Part shown: piece after piece, positions 48,248 through 57,442 of the stretch
Position numbering within the stretch: the stretch's first letter is position 1
Layout of the letters: each line of letters opens with the position of its first letter
Source of the DNA: Alphaproteobacteria bacterium
GTDB lineage: Bacteria; Pseudomonadota; Alphaproteobacteria; Rhizobiales; Rhizobiaceae
Assembly (NCBI GenBank): GCA_018823835.1
Contig: JAHJHT010000007.1
Location: 1-64,000 of the forward strand
Length of the DNA stretch: 64,000 nucleotides
Direction of reading: 5' to 3'
Notes under the pieces: generated by a model
Database searches by the model: none
What the model saw: only the letters and a program-made list of their open reading frames with translations
What the model was told of the DNA's origin: nothing
Translations under genes and position numbers: made by a program

Positions 48248-49093
48248 TCAGCCGCCGAACCGCTGGACCGGCGCGCCGAGCTTCATGTGGCGGTTGACGT
48301 CCTTGTAGAGCAGATAGCGGAATTTTCCGGGGCCGCCGGCGTAGCAGGCCTGCGGGCAGAAGGCGCGCAGCCACATGTAGTCGCCGGCCTCGACTTCGAC
48401 CCAGTCCTGGTTCAGCCGGTAGACCGCCTTGCCCTCCAGCACGTAGAGGCCGTGCTCCATGACATGAGTCTCGGCAAAGGGGATCGTGCCTCCGGGCTCG
48501 AAGGTGACGATGTTGACGTGCATATCGTGGCGCAGATCGTCCGGATCGACGAAGCGCGTCGTCGCCCAGCGTCCCGCGGTGCCCGGCATCGACAGGGGGA
48601 TGATGTCCTGCTCGTTGTGGAACACCGGCTCCGGCACGTCGAGGCGGTCGACGCGGTCGTAGATCTTGCGGATCCAGTGGAAGCGGGCGTGCGCGGCACC
48701 ATCATTGCGCAGGGTCCAGCCGCATGACGGCGGCAGGTAGGCATAGCCGCCAGGCTGCAGGCGGTGGGCCTCACCGCCGAGCGTCACGGTGACTTCGCCC
48801 TCCATGACGAACAGCACGCCTTCGGCACCGGCGTCCGGTTCCGGCCGAACGCTGCCACCGCCCGGCGCGACCTCCATGACGTATTGCGCAAAGCTCTCGG
48901 CGAAGCCCGAGAGCGGACGCGACAGGATCCAGGCGCGCGTGCCGTCCCAGAAGGGCAGGGCGCTGGTCACGATGTCGCCCATCACCCCCTTGGGAATGAC
49001 GACATAAGCTTCGGTGAACACGGCGCGGCCAGTCAGAAGCTGTGTCTGCGGCGGGTGACCGCCTTGCGGTGCGATGTACTGGGGACCGGCCAT
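48248..49093 (-). CDS. allE: (S)-ureidoglycine aminohydrolase (bicupin)
   Basis: YVVIPKGVMGDIVTSALPFWDGTRAWILSRPLSGFAESFAQYVMEVAPGGGS, MHVNIVTFEPGGTIPFAETHVMEHGLYVLEGKAVYRLN; ORF trimmed to ATG 49093. Confidence 0.9.
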   Translation of the reverse strand: MAGPQYIAPQGGHPPQTQLLTGRAVFTEAYVVIPKGVMGDIVTSALPFWDGTRAWILSRPLSGFAESFAQYVMEVAPGGGSVRPEPDAGAEGVLFVMEGEVTVTLGGEAHRLQPGGYAYLPPSCGWTLRNDGAAHARFHWIRKIYDRVDRLDVPEPVFHNEQDIIPLSMPGTAGRWATTRFVDPDDLRHDMHVNIVTFEPGGTIPFAETHVMEHGLYVLEGKAVYRLNQDWVEVEAGDYMWLRAFCPQACYAGGPGKFRYLLYKDVNRHMKLGAPVQRFGG

Positions 49094-49103
49094 CTGATCT
49101 TTC

Positions 49104-50537
49104 CTAGGAAGGCAGCATGTCTGTGAGCCTGAGCCTTGCGATGCGCTCGACCTGGCGGCAGGCGGTGTCGAATTCGGTGGCGCGGTCGTTGCCAATGCGC
49201 GTCTCGAAGGCGGCGAGGATGTCGTCCTTGGTCTTTCCCTTGACCGCGATGATGAAGGGAAAACCGAAGCGCTCGACATAGGTCGCGTTGAGGTCAGTGA
49301 AGCGGCGGCGCTCCTCGTCGGTCAGCGCGTCGAGGCCGGCGGAGGCCTGTTCGCTCGTCGATTCAGGCGTCAGGCGCCTTGCTGCCGCCAGCTTGCCGGC
49401 AAGATCGGGATGCGCGTTGAGTACGTCGAGGCGCTCGGCCTCGCTGGCCGAACGGAATATCCGCGCCAGCGCGTTGTGCAACCCGCCGGCCGTGTCGTGC
49501 GCTGCGCCCAGCTCCAGCCGGTAGGCCCGCTCGGCGATCCAGGGCGAATGCTCGAAGACGCTGCCGAAGCGCCGCACGAACTCGTCTTCCGGCATGCGCG
49601 AGGGGCGCAGTTCCGGCGCGCGGTAGGGATGGTGCTTCTGCCAGTGGCGGGCGATGTCGATGCGGCGCGGCAGCCAGACCTTCTCGTGGCCCTTCACGTA
49701 TTCGATGAAACGCTTGAGCGCAGCCGCGCGGCCCGGTCGACCGACCAGCCGGCAGTGCAGCCCGATGCTCATCATGCCCGGCCGACCTGACTTGCCCTCG
49801 GCGTAGAGCGTGTCGAAGCTGTCCTTCAGATAGGCGAAGAACTGGTCGCCGGAATTGAAGCCCTGCGGCGTCGCGAAGCGCATGTCGTTGGCATCGAGCG
49901 TATAAGGAATAATCAGCTGCGGCGGGATCTCGTTGCCGTGGCCGTCATGGTCGAGCCAGTAAGGCAGCTCGTCGTCATAGGTATCCGAGACATAGGCGAA
50001 GCCGCCTTCGGCCGCCGCCAGCCGAACCGTGTTGATGGAGGCGCGGCCGGTGTACCAGCCAGTCGGCCGCTCGCCGGTCACCTCGCGGTGCAGGCTGATC
50101 GCCTCTTCCATGTCGCGCGCCTCGTCGGCGGCCGAATGGTCGCGGTAGTCGATCCATTTCAGGCCGTGCGAGGCGATCTCCCAGCCGGCTTCCTGCATCG
50201 CCGCAACCTGGTCGGGGGAGCGGGCAAGCGCGGTTGCGACGCCATAGACGGTGACCGGAACATCGGCGCCTGTGAACATGCGGTGCAGCCGCCAGAAGCC
50301 GGCGCGGGCGCCATATTCGTAGATCGATTCCATGTTCCAGTGGCGCATGCCGGGCCAGGGCGCCGCGCCGACCACTTCGGACAGGAAGGCTTCCGAGGCC
50401 TGGTCGCCATGCAGGATGGAATTCTCGCCGCCCTCCTCATAGTTGACGACGAACTGCACGGCGACACGCGCACCGCCCGGCCAATGCGGATCGGGCGGGG
50501 TGCGCCCATAGCCACGCATGTCTCGGTAGTAACGCAT
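49104..50537 (-). CDS. Fusion of PuuE-type allantoinase (polysaccharide-deacetylase fold) and OHCU decarboxylase
   Basis: N-terminal RDMRGYGRTPPDPHWPGGARVAVQFVVNYEEGGENSILHGD; C-terminal UraD-like LNAHPDLAGKLAAARRLTPESTSEQASAGLDALT...FGFPFIIAVKGKT. Confidence 0.92.
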   Translation of the reverse strand: MRYYRDMRGYGRTPPDPHWPGGARVAVQFVVNYEEGGENSILHGDQASEAFLSEVVGAAPWPGMRHWNMESIYEYGARAGFWRLHRMFTGADVPVTVYGVATALARSPDQVAAMQEAGWEIASHGLKWIDYRDHSAADEARDMEEAISLHREVTGERPTGWYTGRASINTVRLAAAEGGFAYVSDTYDDELPYWLDHDGHGNEIPPQLIIPYTLDANDMRFATPQGFNSGDQFFAYLKDSFDTLYAEGKSGRPGMMSIGLHCRLVGRPGRAAALKRFIEYVKGHEKVWLPRRIDIARHWQKHHPYRAPELRPSRMPEDEFVRRFGSVFEHSPWIAERAYRLELGAAHDTAGGLHNALARIFRSASEAERLDVLNAHPDLAGKLAAARRLTPESTSEQASAGLDALTDEERRRFTDLNATYVERFGFPFIIAVKGKTKDDILAAFETRIGNDRATEFDTACRQVERIARLRLTDMLPS

Positions 50538-50717
50538 ATTCCTCCGTCGCCGGCTCGGGCCGGTCTCTCGATTTTCGAGGATAGTCGTGGGACAGGGGAA
50601 AGAATTCCCCCGAAATTTTTGAAAGTCTTTTTGTGGCGCTCGGCTTCACCCGGACTTATGCATGGCCTTTAATTGACGCACAATCGTGCATTGACGGAAC
50701 AAGGGAGGACCTGCCGA

Positions 50718-51083
50718 ATGTCGAATGCAGGGGGCGGACGCCTGACGACCCACGTTCTCGATACCGCTTCCGGCCTGCCTGCGGCGGGCCTCGGGATCGA
50801 GCTGTTCCGCCTTTCGGGCGGCGAGCGCACGCATCTGAAGACGGTCGTCACCAATGCCGACGGGCGTTGCGATGCCCCGCTTCTCGAGGGCGACCACTTC
50901 GAAACCGGCGAATACGAGCTGGTCTTTGCCGCCGGCAACTATCTGCGCGGCCAGGGCGCCGAGTTGCCCGAGCCCGCCTTCCTCGACATCATCCCGATCC
51001 GCTTCGGCATGGCCGAGGCGCGCCACTATCATGTACCGCTGCTCGTTTCGCCCTACGGCTATTCGACCTACCGGGGAAGCTAG
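50718..51083 (+). CDS. uraH: 5-hydroxyisourate hydrolase
   Basis: [34 protein letters not shown] (C-terminal YSTYRGS signature). Confidence 0.96.
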   Translation: MSNAGGGRLTTHVLDTASGLPAAGLGIELFRLSGGERTHLKTVVTNADGRCDAPLLEGDHFETGEYELVFAAGNYLRGQGAELPEPAFLDIIPIRFGMAEARHYHVPLLVSPYGYSTYRGS

Positions 51084-51087
51084 AGCC

Positions 51088-52569
51088 ATGGCCAAGCCAA
51101 AGACACGCAACGAACTGCGCTTCATCCTGAACGGCGAGGACGTGGCGCTGTCGTCGGCTGCGCCGGACGAGACGCTGCTCGACTATCTGAGGCTTCGCCG
51201 CTCGCTGCGCGGCACCAAGGAAGGCTGCGCGGAAGGCGACTGCGGGGCCTGCACCGTGCTGGTCGGCAGGCTGTCGGGCGGCAGGCTGGTCTACGAGAGC
51301 GTCAATGCCTGCATCCGCTTCATGGGTTCGCTCGACGCCTGTCACGTCGTCACCATCGAGCATCTGCGCGGCACGGACGGTGGACTTCATCCCGTGCAGC
51401 AGGCGATGGTCGATTTCCACGGCTCACAATGCGGCTTCTGCACGCCGGGCTTCGTCATGTCGCTCTACGCGCTGTGGATGAAGTCGCCCGATCCGTCGGA
51501 CGCGGCCATCGAAAAGGCGCTGCAGGGAAACCTCTGCCGTTGTACCGGCTACGAGGCGATCATGCGCGCTGCGCGCGCCATCTCGAGCTACGGCAAGGCG
51601 GCGAAGGACCCGCTCGCCACCGAGCGCAAGGCAATCAGCGCGCGGCTTGCAGCACTCGACGACGGGTCGCGTGTCGACATAGGTGCAGGCGCCGACCGGC
51701 TGGTCGTGCCGGCGGATGCCGACGATTTCGCCAAGATCCTCAACGACCATCCGGAGGCCACCATCGTCGCCGGTTCGACCGATGTCGGGCTCTGGGTCAC
51801 CAAGCACATGCGCCGCATTTCGCCGGCCGTCTTTATCGGCAATCTCGACGGCCTCTGCGGCCTCTCGGAGGAGAGCGGCGTCATCAGCATCGGCGCCGGC
51901 GTAACCTATACCGACGCCTTCGCCATGCTGTCGAAGCGCATCCCCGCGCTCGGGCCGCTGTTCGACCGCATCGGCGGCGACCAGGTGCGCAACATGGGCA
52001 CGATCGGCGGCAATATCGCCAACGGCTCGCCGATCGGCGACACCCCGCCACCGCTGATCGCGCTGGGCGCCAGCCTGACGCTCAGGCGCGGCAAGAAGCG
52101 GCGAACGATCCCGCTCGAGAAATACTTCATCGCCTATGGCAAGCAGGACCGGAAGCCCGGCGAGTTCGTCGAGGCCGTTCACGTTCCGGTGCCGGCAAAG
52201 AGGGTGCATTTTGCCGTCTACAAGATTACCAAGCGGCGCGACGAGGACATCACCGCCGTGCTCGGCGCCTTCCACCTGACGCTGGCGAACAACGGCACGG
52301 TCGGCGCGATCCGCATTGCCTATGGCGGCATGGCGGCGACGCCGAAGCGGGCGAGCGCCGTCGAGGCAGCGCTCGTCGGCAAGCCGTGGACGGAAGCCAC
52401 CGTCGAAGCGGCGATTGGCGCCTACGACGTCGATTTTTCGCCACTGACCGACATGCGCGCCTCGGCCGAGTACCGCTCGCTCGCAGCAAAAAACCTGCTC
52501 AGGCGCTTCTTCGTCGAGACCACCGGCACCAAGGCGCCGGTCCAGGTCTCCAGAAGCGTTGCGGCGTGA
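51088..52569 (+). CDS. xdhA: Xanthine dehydrogenase small subunit (2Fe-2S/FAD)
   Basis: GTKEGCAEGDCGACTVLVG, GSQCGFCTPGFVMSLYALW, GNLCRCTGYEAI, FAD domain MGTIGGNIANGSPIGDTPP. Confidence 0.96.
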   Translation: MAKPKTRNELRFILNGEDVALSSAAPDETLLDYLRLRRSLRGTKEGCAEGDCGACTVLVGRLSGGRLVYESVNACIRFMGSLDACHVVTIEHLRGTDGGLHPVQQAMVDFHGSQCGFCTPGFVMSLYALWMKSPDPSDAAIEKALQGNLCRCTGYEAIMRAARAISSYGKAAKDPLATERKAISARLAALDDGSRVDIGAGADRLVVPADADDFAKILNDHPEATIVAGSTDVGLWVTKHMRRISPAVFIGNLDGLCGLSEESGVISIGAGVTYTDAFAMLSKRIPALGPLFDRIGGDQVRNMGTIGGNIANGSPIGDTPPPLIALGASLTLRRGKKRRTIPLEKYFIAYGKQDRKPGEFVEAVHVPVPAKRVHFAVYKITKRRDEDITAVLGAFHLTLANNGTVGAIRIAYGGMAATPKRASAVEAALVGKPWTEATVEAAIGAYDVDFSPLTDMRASAEYRSLAAKNLLRRFFVETTGTKAPVQVSRSVAA

Positions 52570-52573
52570 GGGC

Positions 52574-54928
52574 ATGGCCATGAACAAGCACGCTGCACCC
52601 GACCTCAAGGCCAGCAAGATCCACGGCGGCGTCGCCACCGACCAGCGCCACGATTCCGCGCACAAGCATGTCTCCGGGCAGGCGGTCTATATCGACGACA
52701 TGCCGGAGCCGGCCGGCACGCTGCATGGCTGCCTCGGCCTGTCGACGGTAGCGCACGGCACCATCAGGAAGATGGACCTGTCGGCGGTGCGTTCGGCGCC
52801 GGGCGTCGTCGACGTGTTGACCGGCCATGACATGCCGGGGGTCAACGACATTTCGCCCACCGGCCGCCACGACGAGCCGGTGCTGACGACAGACACAGTT
52901 CAGTTCTTCGGCCAGCCGATCTTCTGCGTAATCGCCGAGACGCGCGAGCAGGCTCGCCGCGCCTGCGGCCTCGCCAGGGTGGAATACAAGGAAAAGCCGG
53001 CAATCATCGACGTGGCCGGTCTCGATCCCACCAAGGCAAAGCAGGTGACGGCACCGCTGACGCTGAAGCGCGGCGACGCAGCCAAGGCCATCGCCAAGGC
53101 GCCGCGCCGGCTGAAGGGCCGCATGCGGCTCGGCGGTCAGGACCATTTCTACCTCGAGGGCCAGATCGCCTTCGCCATCCCCGGCGAAGACCATGACGTC
53201 ACCGTCTACTCCTCGACGCAGCATCCGAGCGAGGTGCAGCACATGGTCAGCCACGTGCTGGGCGTGCCGAGCCACGCGGTGACGGTCGAGATCCGTCGCA
53301 TGGGCGGCGGCTTCGGCGGCAAGGAGACGCAGGGCAACCAGTTCGCGGCACTCGCGGCCGTCGCGGCCAAGAAGCTCAACCGCGCCGTCAAGATCCGTCC
53401 CGACCGCGACGACGACATGACCGCGACCGGCAAGCGGCACGATTTCATGATCGACTATGAGGTCGGCTTCGACGACGACGGCAACATTCTCGGCGTCGAG
53501 TATCTCTACGCCGCGCGCTGCGGCTTCTCGTCCGACCTGTCCGGACCGGTCACCGACCGGGCGCTGTTTCACTGCGACAACGCCTATTTCTGGCCGGCGG
53601 TGAAGGCGGTCTCGGCGCCGCTCTACACCAACACGGTGTCCAACACCGCCTTTCGCGGCTTCGGTGGTCCGCAGGGCATGATCGGCGCCGAGCGCGTCAT
53701 CGACGAGGTGGCCTTTGCCACCGGCAAGGACCCGCTTGAAATCCGCAAGCGCAATTTCTACGGCGACACCGAGCGCAACGTGACGCCCTACCACCAGACC
53801 GTGGAGGACAATGTCATCCAGCGCGTCGTCTCCGAGCTTGAGGAGAGCGCCAACTATGCGCGCCGCCGGCGCGAGATCGACGCCTTCAACGCCAACAGCC
53901 GCATCATCAAGCGCGGCCTGGCGCTGACGCCGGTGAAGTTCGGGATCTCGTTCACTGCGACACATTACAACCAGGCGGGCGCGCTGGTGCATGTCTATAC
54001 CGACGGCTCGGTGCACCTGAACCATGGCGGTACCGAGATGGGGCAGGGGCTCTACGTCAAGGTGGCGCAGGTCGTGGCCGAAGAGTTCCAGATCGACATC
54101 GATCAGGTGAAGATCACCGCGACGACGACCGGCAAGGTGCCCAACACCTCGGCCACCGCCGCGTCCTCGGGCGCCGACCTCAACGGCATGGCGGCCAAGG
54201 CCGCGGCGCGAACAATCCGCGACCGGCTCACCGATTTCGCCTCCGACAAGTACCAGGTGCCGCTCGACCAGATCGAGTTTCTGCCCAACCGGGTGCGCGT
54301 CGGCAACCAGGAGATCGGCTTTGCCGAGCTGGTCGGCCAAGCCTATATGGCGCGCATCCAGCTGTCGGCCGCCGGCTTCTACAAGACGCCGAAAATCCAC
54401 TGGAACCGCGACAAGGGCGAGGGCCATCCCTTCTACTACTTCGCCTATGGCGCGTCCTGCTCGGAAGTCTCGATCGACACGCTGACCGGCGAATATGTCG
54501 TCGAGCGCACCGACATCCTGCACGAGACCGGCCGCTCGCTGAACCGGGCGATCGACCTCGGACAGGTCGAGGGCGGCTTCATCCAGGGCATGGGCTGGCT
54601 GACGACCGAGGAGCTGTGGTGGGACGACAAGGGACGGCTGCGCACCTTCGCGCCATCGACCTACAAGATCCCGCTCGCCTCCGACCGGCCGAAGATCTTC
54701 AACGTCACGCTGGCCGACTGGAGCGAGAACCGCGAGGATACCGTCCACCGGTCGAAGGCCGTCGGCGAGCCGCCGCTGATGCTTGGAATGTCGGTGCTGC
54801 ATGCACTGTCGGACGCTGTTGCAAGCGTCGCCGACCACCGAATCTGCCCGCGCCTAGACGCGCCGGCTACGCCGGAGCGCGTACTGATGGCGGTCGAGCG
54901 GCTGAGGCGCGAAGCCGCCGGAAAATGA
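52574..54928 (+). CDS. xdhB: Xanthine dehydrogenase large subunit (molybdopterin-binding)
   Basis: GQAVYIDDMPEPAGTLHGCLG, RRMGGGFGGKETQ, FRGFGGPQGM, EMGQGLYVKVAQV. Confidence 0.96.
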   Translation: MAMNKHAAPDLKASKIHGGVATDQRHDSAHKHVSGQAVYIDDMPEPAGTLHGCLGLSTVAHGTIRKMDLSAVRSAPGVVDVLTGHDMPGVNDISPTGRHDEPVLTTDTVQFFGQPIFCVIAETREQARRACGLARVEYKEKPAIIDVAGLDPTKAKQVTAPLTLKRGDAAKAIAKAPRRLKGRMRLGGQDHFYLEGQIAFAIPGEDHDVTVYSSTQHPSEVQHMVSHVLGVPSHAVTVEIRRMGGGFGGKETQGNQFAALAAVAAKKLNRAVKIRPDRDDDMTATGKRHDFMIDYEVGFDDDGNILGVEYLYAARCGFSSDLSGPVTDRALFHCDNAYFWPAVKAVSAPLYTNTVSNTAFRGFGGPQGMIGAERVIDEVAFATGKDPLEIRKRNFYGDTERNVTPYHQTVEDNVIQRVVSELEESANYARRRREIDAFNANSRIIKRGLALTPVKFGISFTATHYNQAGALVHVYTDGSVHLNHGGTEMGQGLYVKVAQVVAEEFQIDIDQVKITATTTGKVPNTSATAASSGADLNGMAAKAAARTIRDRLTDFASDKYQVPLDQIEFLPNRVRVGNQEIGFAELVGQAYMARIQLSAAGFYKTPKIHWNRDKGEGHPFYYFAYGASCSEVSIDTLTGEYVVERTDILHETGRSLNRAIDLGQVEGGFIQGMGWLTTEELWWDDKGRLRTFAPSTYKIPLASDRPKIFNVTLADWSENREDTVHRSKAVGEPPLMLGMSVLHALSDAVASVADHRICPRLDAPATPERVLMAVERLRREAAGK

Positions 54929-55749
54929 GCCGGGTCGCCGACAGCCTGCGCGCTTTCCTCGACGTGTCGCCGGTCGCGTCACTGGTCGAGGTCACCTCGG
55001 TCAAGGGCTCCGCGCCGCGAGACGCGGGCGCCTGGATGCTGGTGTCGCCGGACCGCATTTTCGGCACGATCGGCGGCGGCCAGCTCGAATTCATGGCGAT
55101 CGACAAGGCCCGCGAGATGCTCGCGTCTTCGGGCGACCGGCCGGCGGCGGAGGCGCTGTCGCTCGACGTGCCGCTCGGGCCGGAAATCGGACAGTGCTGC
55201 GGCGGGCGAGTCGAGGTGTCGATCAGAATGGCCGACGAAAGTGCCAGGGCCGAACTGGTCGCTGCGGCCGGTGCCGGCGATGCCAGCCGGCCGCATGTCT
55301 ATCTGTTCGGCGGCGGCCATGTCGGCCGAGCACTGGCTTCGGCGCTCGATCTGCTGCCGCTCAACGTGGTGGTGGTGGAGACACGCGCGGATGCGCTCGA
55401 GGACATGCCCGACGGGGTTGAGACCCGGCTCACGGCTGTCCCGGAAGAGATGGTGCGTAACGCACCCGCGGGTTCGGCCTTCGTGGTTCTGACGCACGAC
55501 CACGCGCTCGATTTCCTGATCGTCGCCGCGGCCCTCGGACGGGCGGACGCGGCCTATGTCGGGATGATCGGCTCGAAGACCAAGAAGGCAACGTTCGGGA
55601 ACTGGTATTTTCGCGAGGCTGGCGGCAACGAGGCGGACTTTGCCCGTCTCGTCTCGCCGATCGGCGGCGACAGGGTCGCCGACAAGCGGCCGGCGGTCAT
55701 TGCCGCACTTGCAGCCGCCGAAATCCTGACCGCCCTGACCGCACCCTGA
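54925..55749 (+). CDS. xdhC: Xanthine dehydrogenase accessory protein XdhC
   Basis: VEVTSVKGSAPRDAGAWMLVSPDRIFGTIGGGQLE, LFGGGHVGRALASAL, YVGMIGSKTKKATF; ATGA overlap with xdhB. Confidence 0.95.
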   Translation: MSRVADSLRAFLDVSPVASLVEVTSVKGSAPRDAGAWMLVSPDRIFGTIGGGQLEFMAIDKAREMLASSGDRPAAEALSLDVPLGPEIGQCCGGRVEVSIRMADESARAELVAAAGAGDASRPHVYLFGGGHVGRALASALDLLPLNVVVVETRADALEDMPDGVETRLTAVPEEMVRNAPAGSAFVVLTHDHALDFLIVAAALGRADAAYVGMIGSKTKKATFGNWYFREAGGNEADFARLVSPIGGDRVADKRPAVIAALAAAEILTALTAP

Positions 55750-55767
55750 AGCGCGGCTGCCTCTCGC

Positions 55768-56256
55768 CTAGTTCGGTTCCTGGGTGTGCGCCTCGAGGAA
55801 CCACAGCAGCTTGTCCAGCGAACGCGAATAGGCGGTGAAGATGTCGGAAGTGTCGGCATCGCCCGCCTCGTCGGCCTCGTCGATCGACTTGCGCGCCAGC
55901 TTGGCGGCCGTGGCGTAGCGGTCGATGAGGGCTGCGAGGTGATCCTTAGTTTTGTGGATGTCGGTCGGATAGGGCTTCAGCCCGGTCGACTTGCCGACTT
56001 CCTGCGTGGTGCCGTGCGCGGTTCCGCCGAGCTGTACGGCGCGCTCCGCGATGGTGTCGACGTGACCGTCGATCTCCTTGCGGAAGGTGTCGAGCATCTC
56101 GTGGATGGCGATGAAGTTCGGCCCCTTGACGTTCCAGTGCGCCTGCTTGGTCAGCAACGCCAAGTCGATGGAATCGGCGAGCCGATCGTTGAGGATTTCG
56201 ATCGACTGCTTCCGGGCATTCGACTTGAGGTCGTTCTTGGTGGGGATGGTGTCCAT
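55768..56256 (-). CDS. dps: Dps family DNA-binding ferritin-like protein
   Basis: LALLTKQAHWNVKGPNFIAIHEMLDTFRKEIDGHVDTIAERAVQLGG ferroxidase motif. Confidence 0.95.
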   Translation of the reverse strand: MDTIPTKNDLKSNARKQSIEILNDRLADSIDLALLTKQAHWNVKGPNFIAIHEMLDTFRKEIDGHVDTIAERAVQLGGTAHGTTQEVGKSTGLKPYPTDIHKTKDHLAALIDRYATAAKLARKSIDEADEAGDADTSDIFTAYSRSLDKLLWFLEAHTQEPN

Positions 56257-56388
56257 TGGATGGCTCCTTGATTGGTGCGGCCTGGAGGCGCTGTCCTGCC
56301 GTCACGCGGCGCAACGCGGCACGTACGCACGAATGCAATCATCCGGGCGGCGTGCACCAACCCGCTGGCGGCCGATTGGTTCCTTCAG

Positions 56389-57309
56389 TCAACGTCCCGC
56401 CAAAAGGTCCTTGATCAGGCGCTGGCAGCGCTCGGCCATGAAATCGAGAAGCAGGCGCACCTTGGGGTCCTGCAGCTTCTTGTGCGGATAGACCGCTGCA
56501 AGCTGCACCGGCGTTGGCGGCGTGTCGGCCAGGATGACCTTCAGCCGCTGGTCGCGGATAAAGGGTTCGATCTCGAAGCGCGGCTTGTTGATGATACCGC
56601 GCCCGGCAAGCGCCCAGCCGGTCAGCACGTCGCCATCGTCGGAATCATAGGGTCCCCGCACCTCGAACTTCTGCTGGCCGGTCGGCATGTTGAAGACCCA
56701 GAAATGCTCGCGCATGCCGGGATAGCGCAGCATCAGGCAATCGTGACTGTCGCCGATCAGGTCCTGCGGGGTCTTCGGCTCGCCGCGTGCGGCGAGGTAG
56801 CCGGGGGCCGCGGCCAGCACGCGCTCGCAATCCATGATGCCGCGCATGCGGAGGCTGGAATCCTCCAGCCGCCCGAGCCGGAAGGCGACGTCGATGCCTT
56901 CCTTCATCATGTCGACGTCATGGTCCGACAGGCGAAGCCGCACTTCGATGTCGGGATACTTGTCGCGGAAATCGGGAATGCCCGAGGCGATCAGCCGACG
57001 GCCGAGCCCGAGGGGCGCGGTGACGCGGATGGTGCCGCGCGGCTGGCCCGACAATGCGCTGACGGCGGCCTCCGCCTCGGTCACTGCGTCGAGAATGTTC
57101 TTGGCGCCGGCATAGAACACCGTGCCCTGCTCGGTCGGCATCAATTGCCTTGTCGTGCGGTTGAACAGCCTGACACCGAGGTGCTTTTCCAGTTCCTTGA
57201 TGCGGTTGGAGGCGACCGCCGGGGATATGCGCATGTCGCGGCCCGCCGACGACAGGCTGCCGAGTTCGACCACCCTTACAAACACCGCGATATTGTCGAG
57301 ATAGGCCAT
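56389..57309 (-). CDS. LysR family transcriptional regulator
   Basis: NIAVFVRVVELGSLSSAGRDMRISPAVASNRIKELEKHLGVRLFNRTTRQLMPTEQG; divergent from puuD. Confidence 0.95.
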   Translation of the reverse strand: MAYLDNIAVFVRVVELGSLSSAGRDMRISPAVASNRIKELEKHLGVRLFNRTTRQLMPTEQGTVFYAGAKNILDAVTEAEAAVSALSGQPRGTIRVTAPLGLGRRLIASGIPDFRDKYPDIEVRLRLSDHDVDMMKEGIDVAFRLGRLEDSSLRMRGIMDCERVLAAAPGYLAARGEPKTPQDLIGDSHDCLMLRYPGMREHFWVFNMPTGQQKFEVRGPYDSDDGDVLTGWALAGRGIINKPRFEIEPFIRDQRLKVILADTPPTPVQLAAVYPHKKLQDPKVRLLLDFMAERCQRLIKDLLAGR

Positions 57310-57442
57310 GCCGACGGGCTTCCTTGCGCATTGCCGCTTCGCCGAACAGTATTTTCCATTTTTTTTTGAAAGTCATCGTGCATGTCCCCTCTTTCCGTTT
57401 GGACTCCAGCCCGTAAAGTCGGGCTGCATAGGGGATGCTGCG

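Noticed and set aside
52499-54838. 779-aa minus-strand ORF
   Set aside because: Antisense to xdhB, which has clear molybdopterin-enzyme motifs; long shadow ORFs are common at this GC content.
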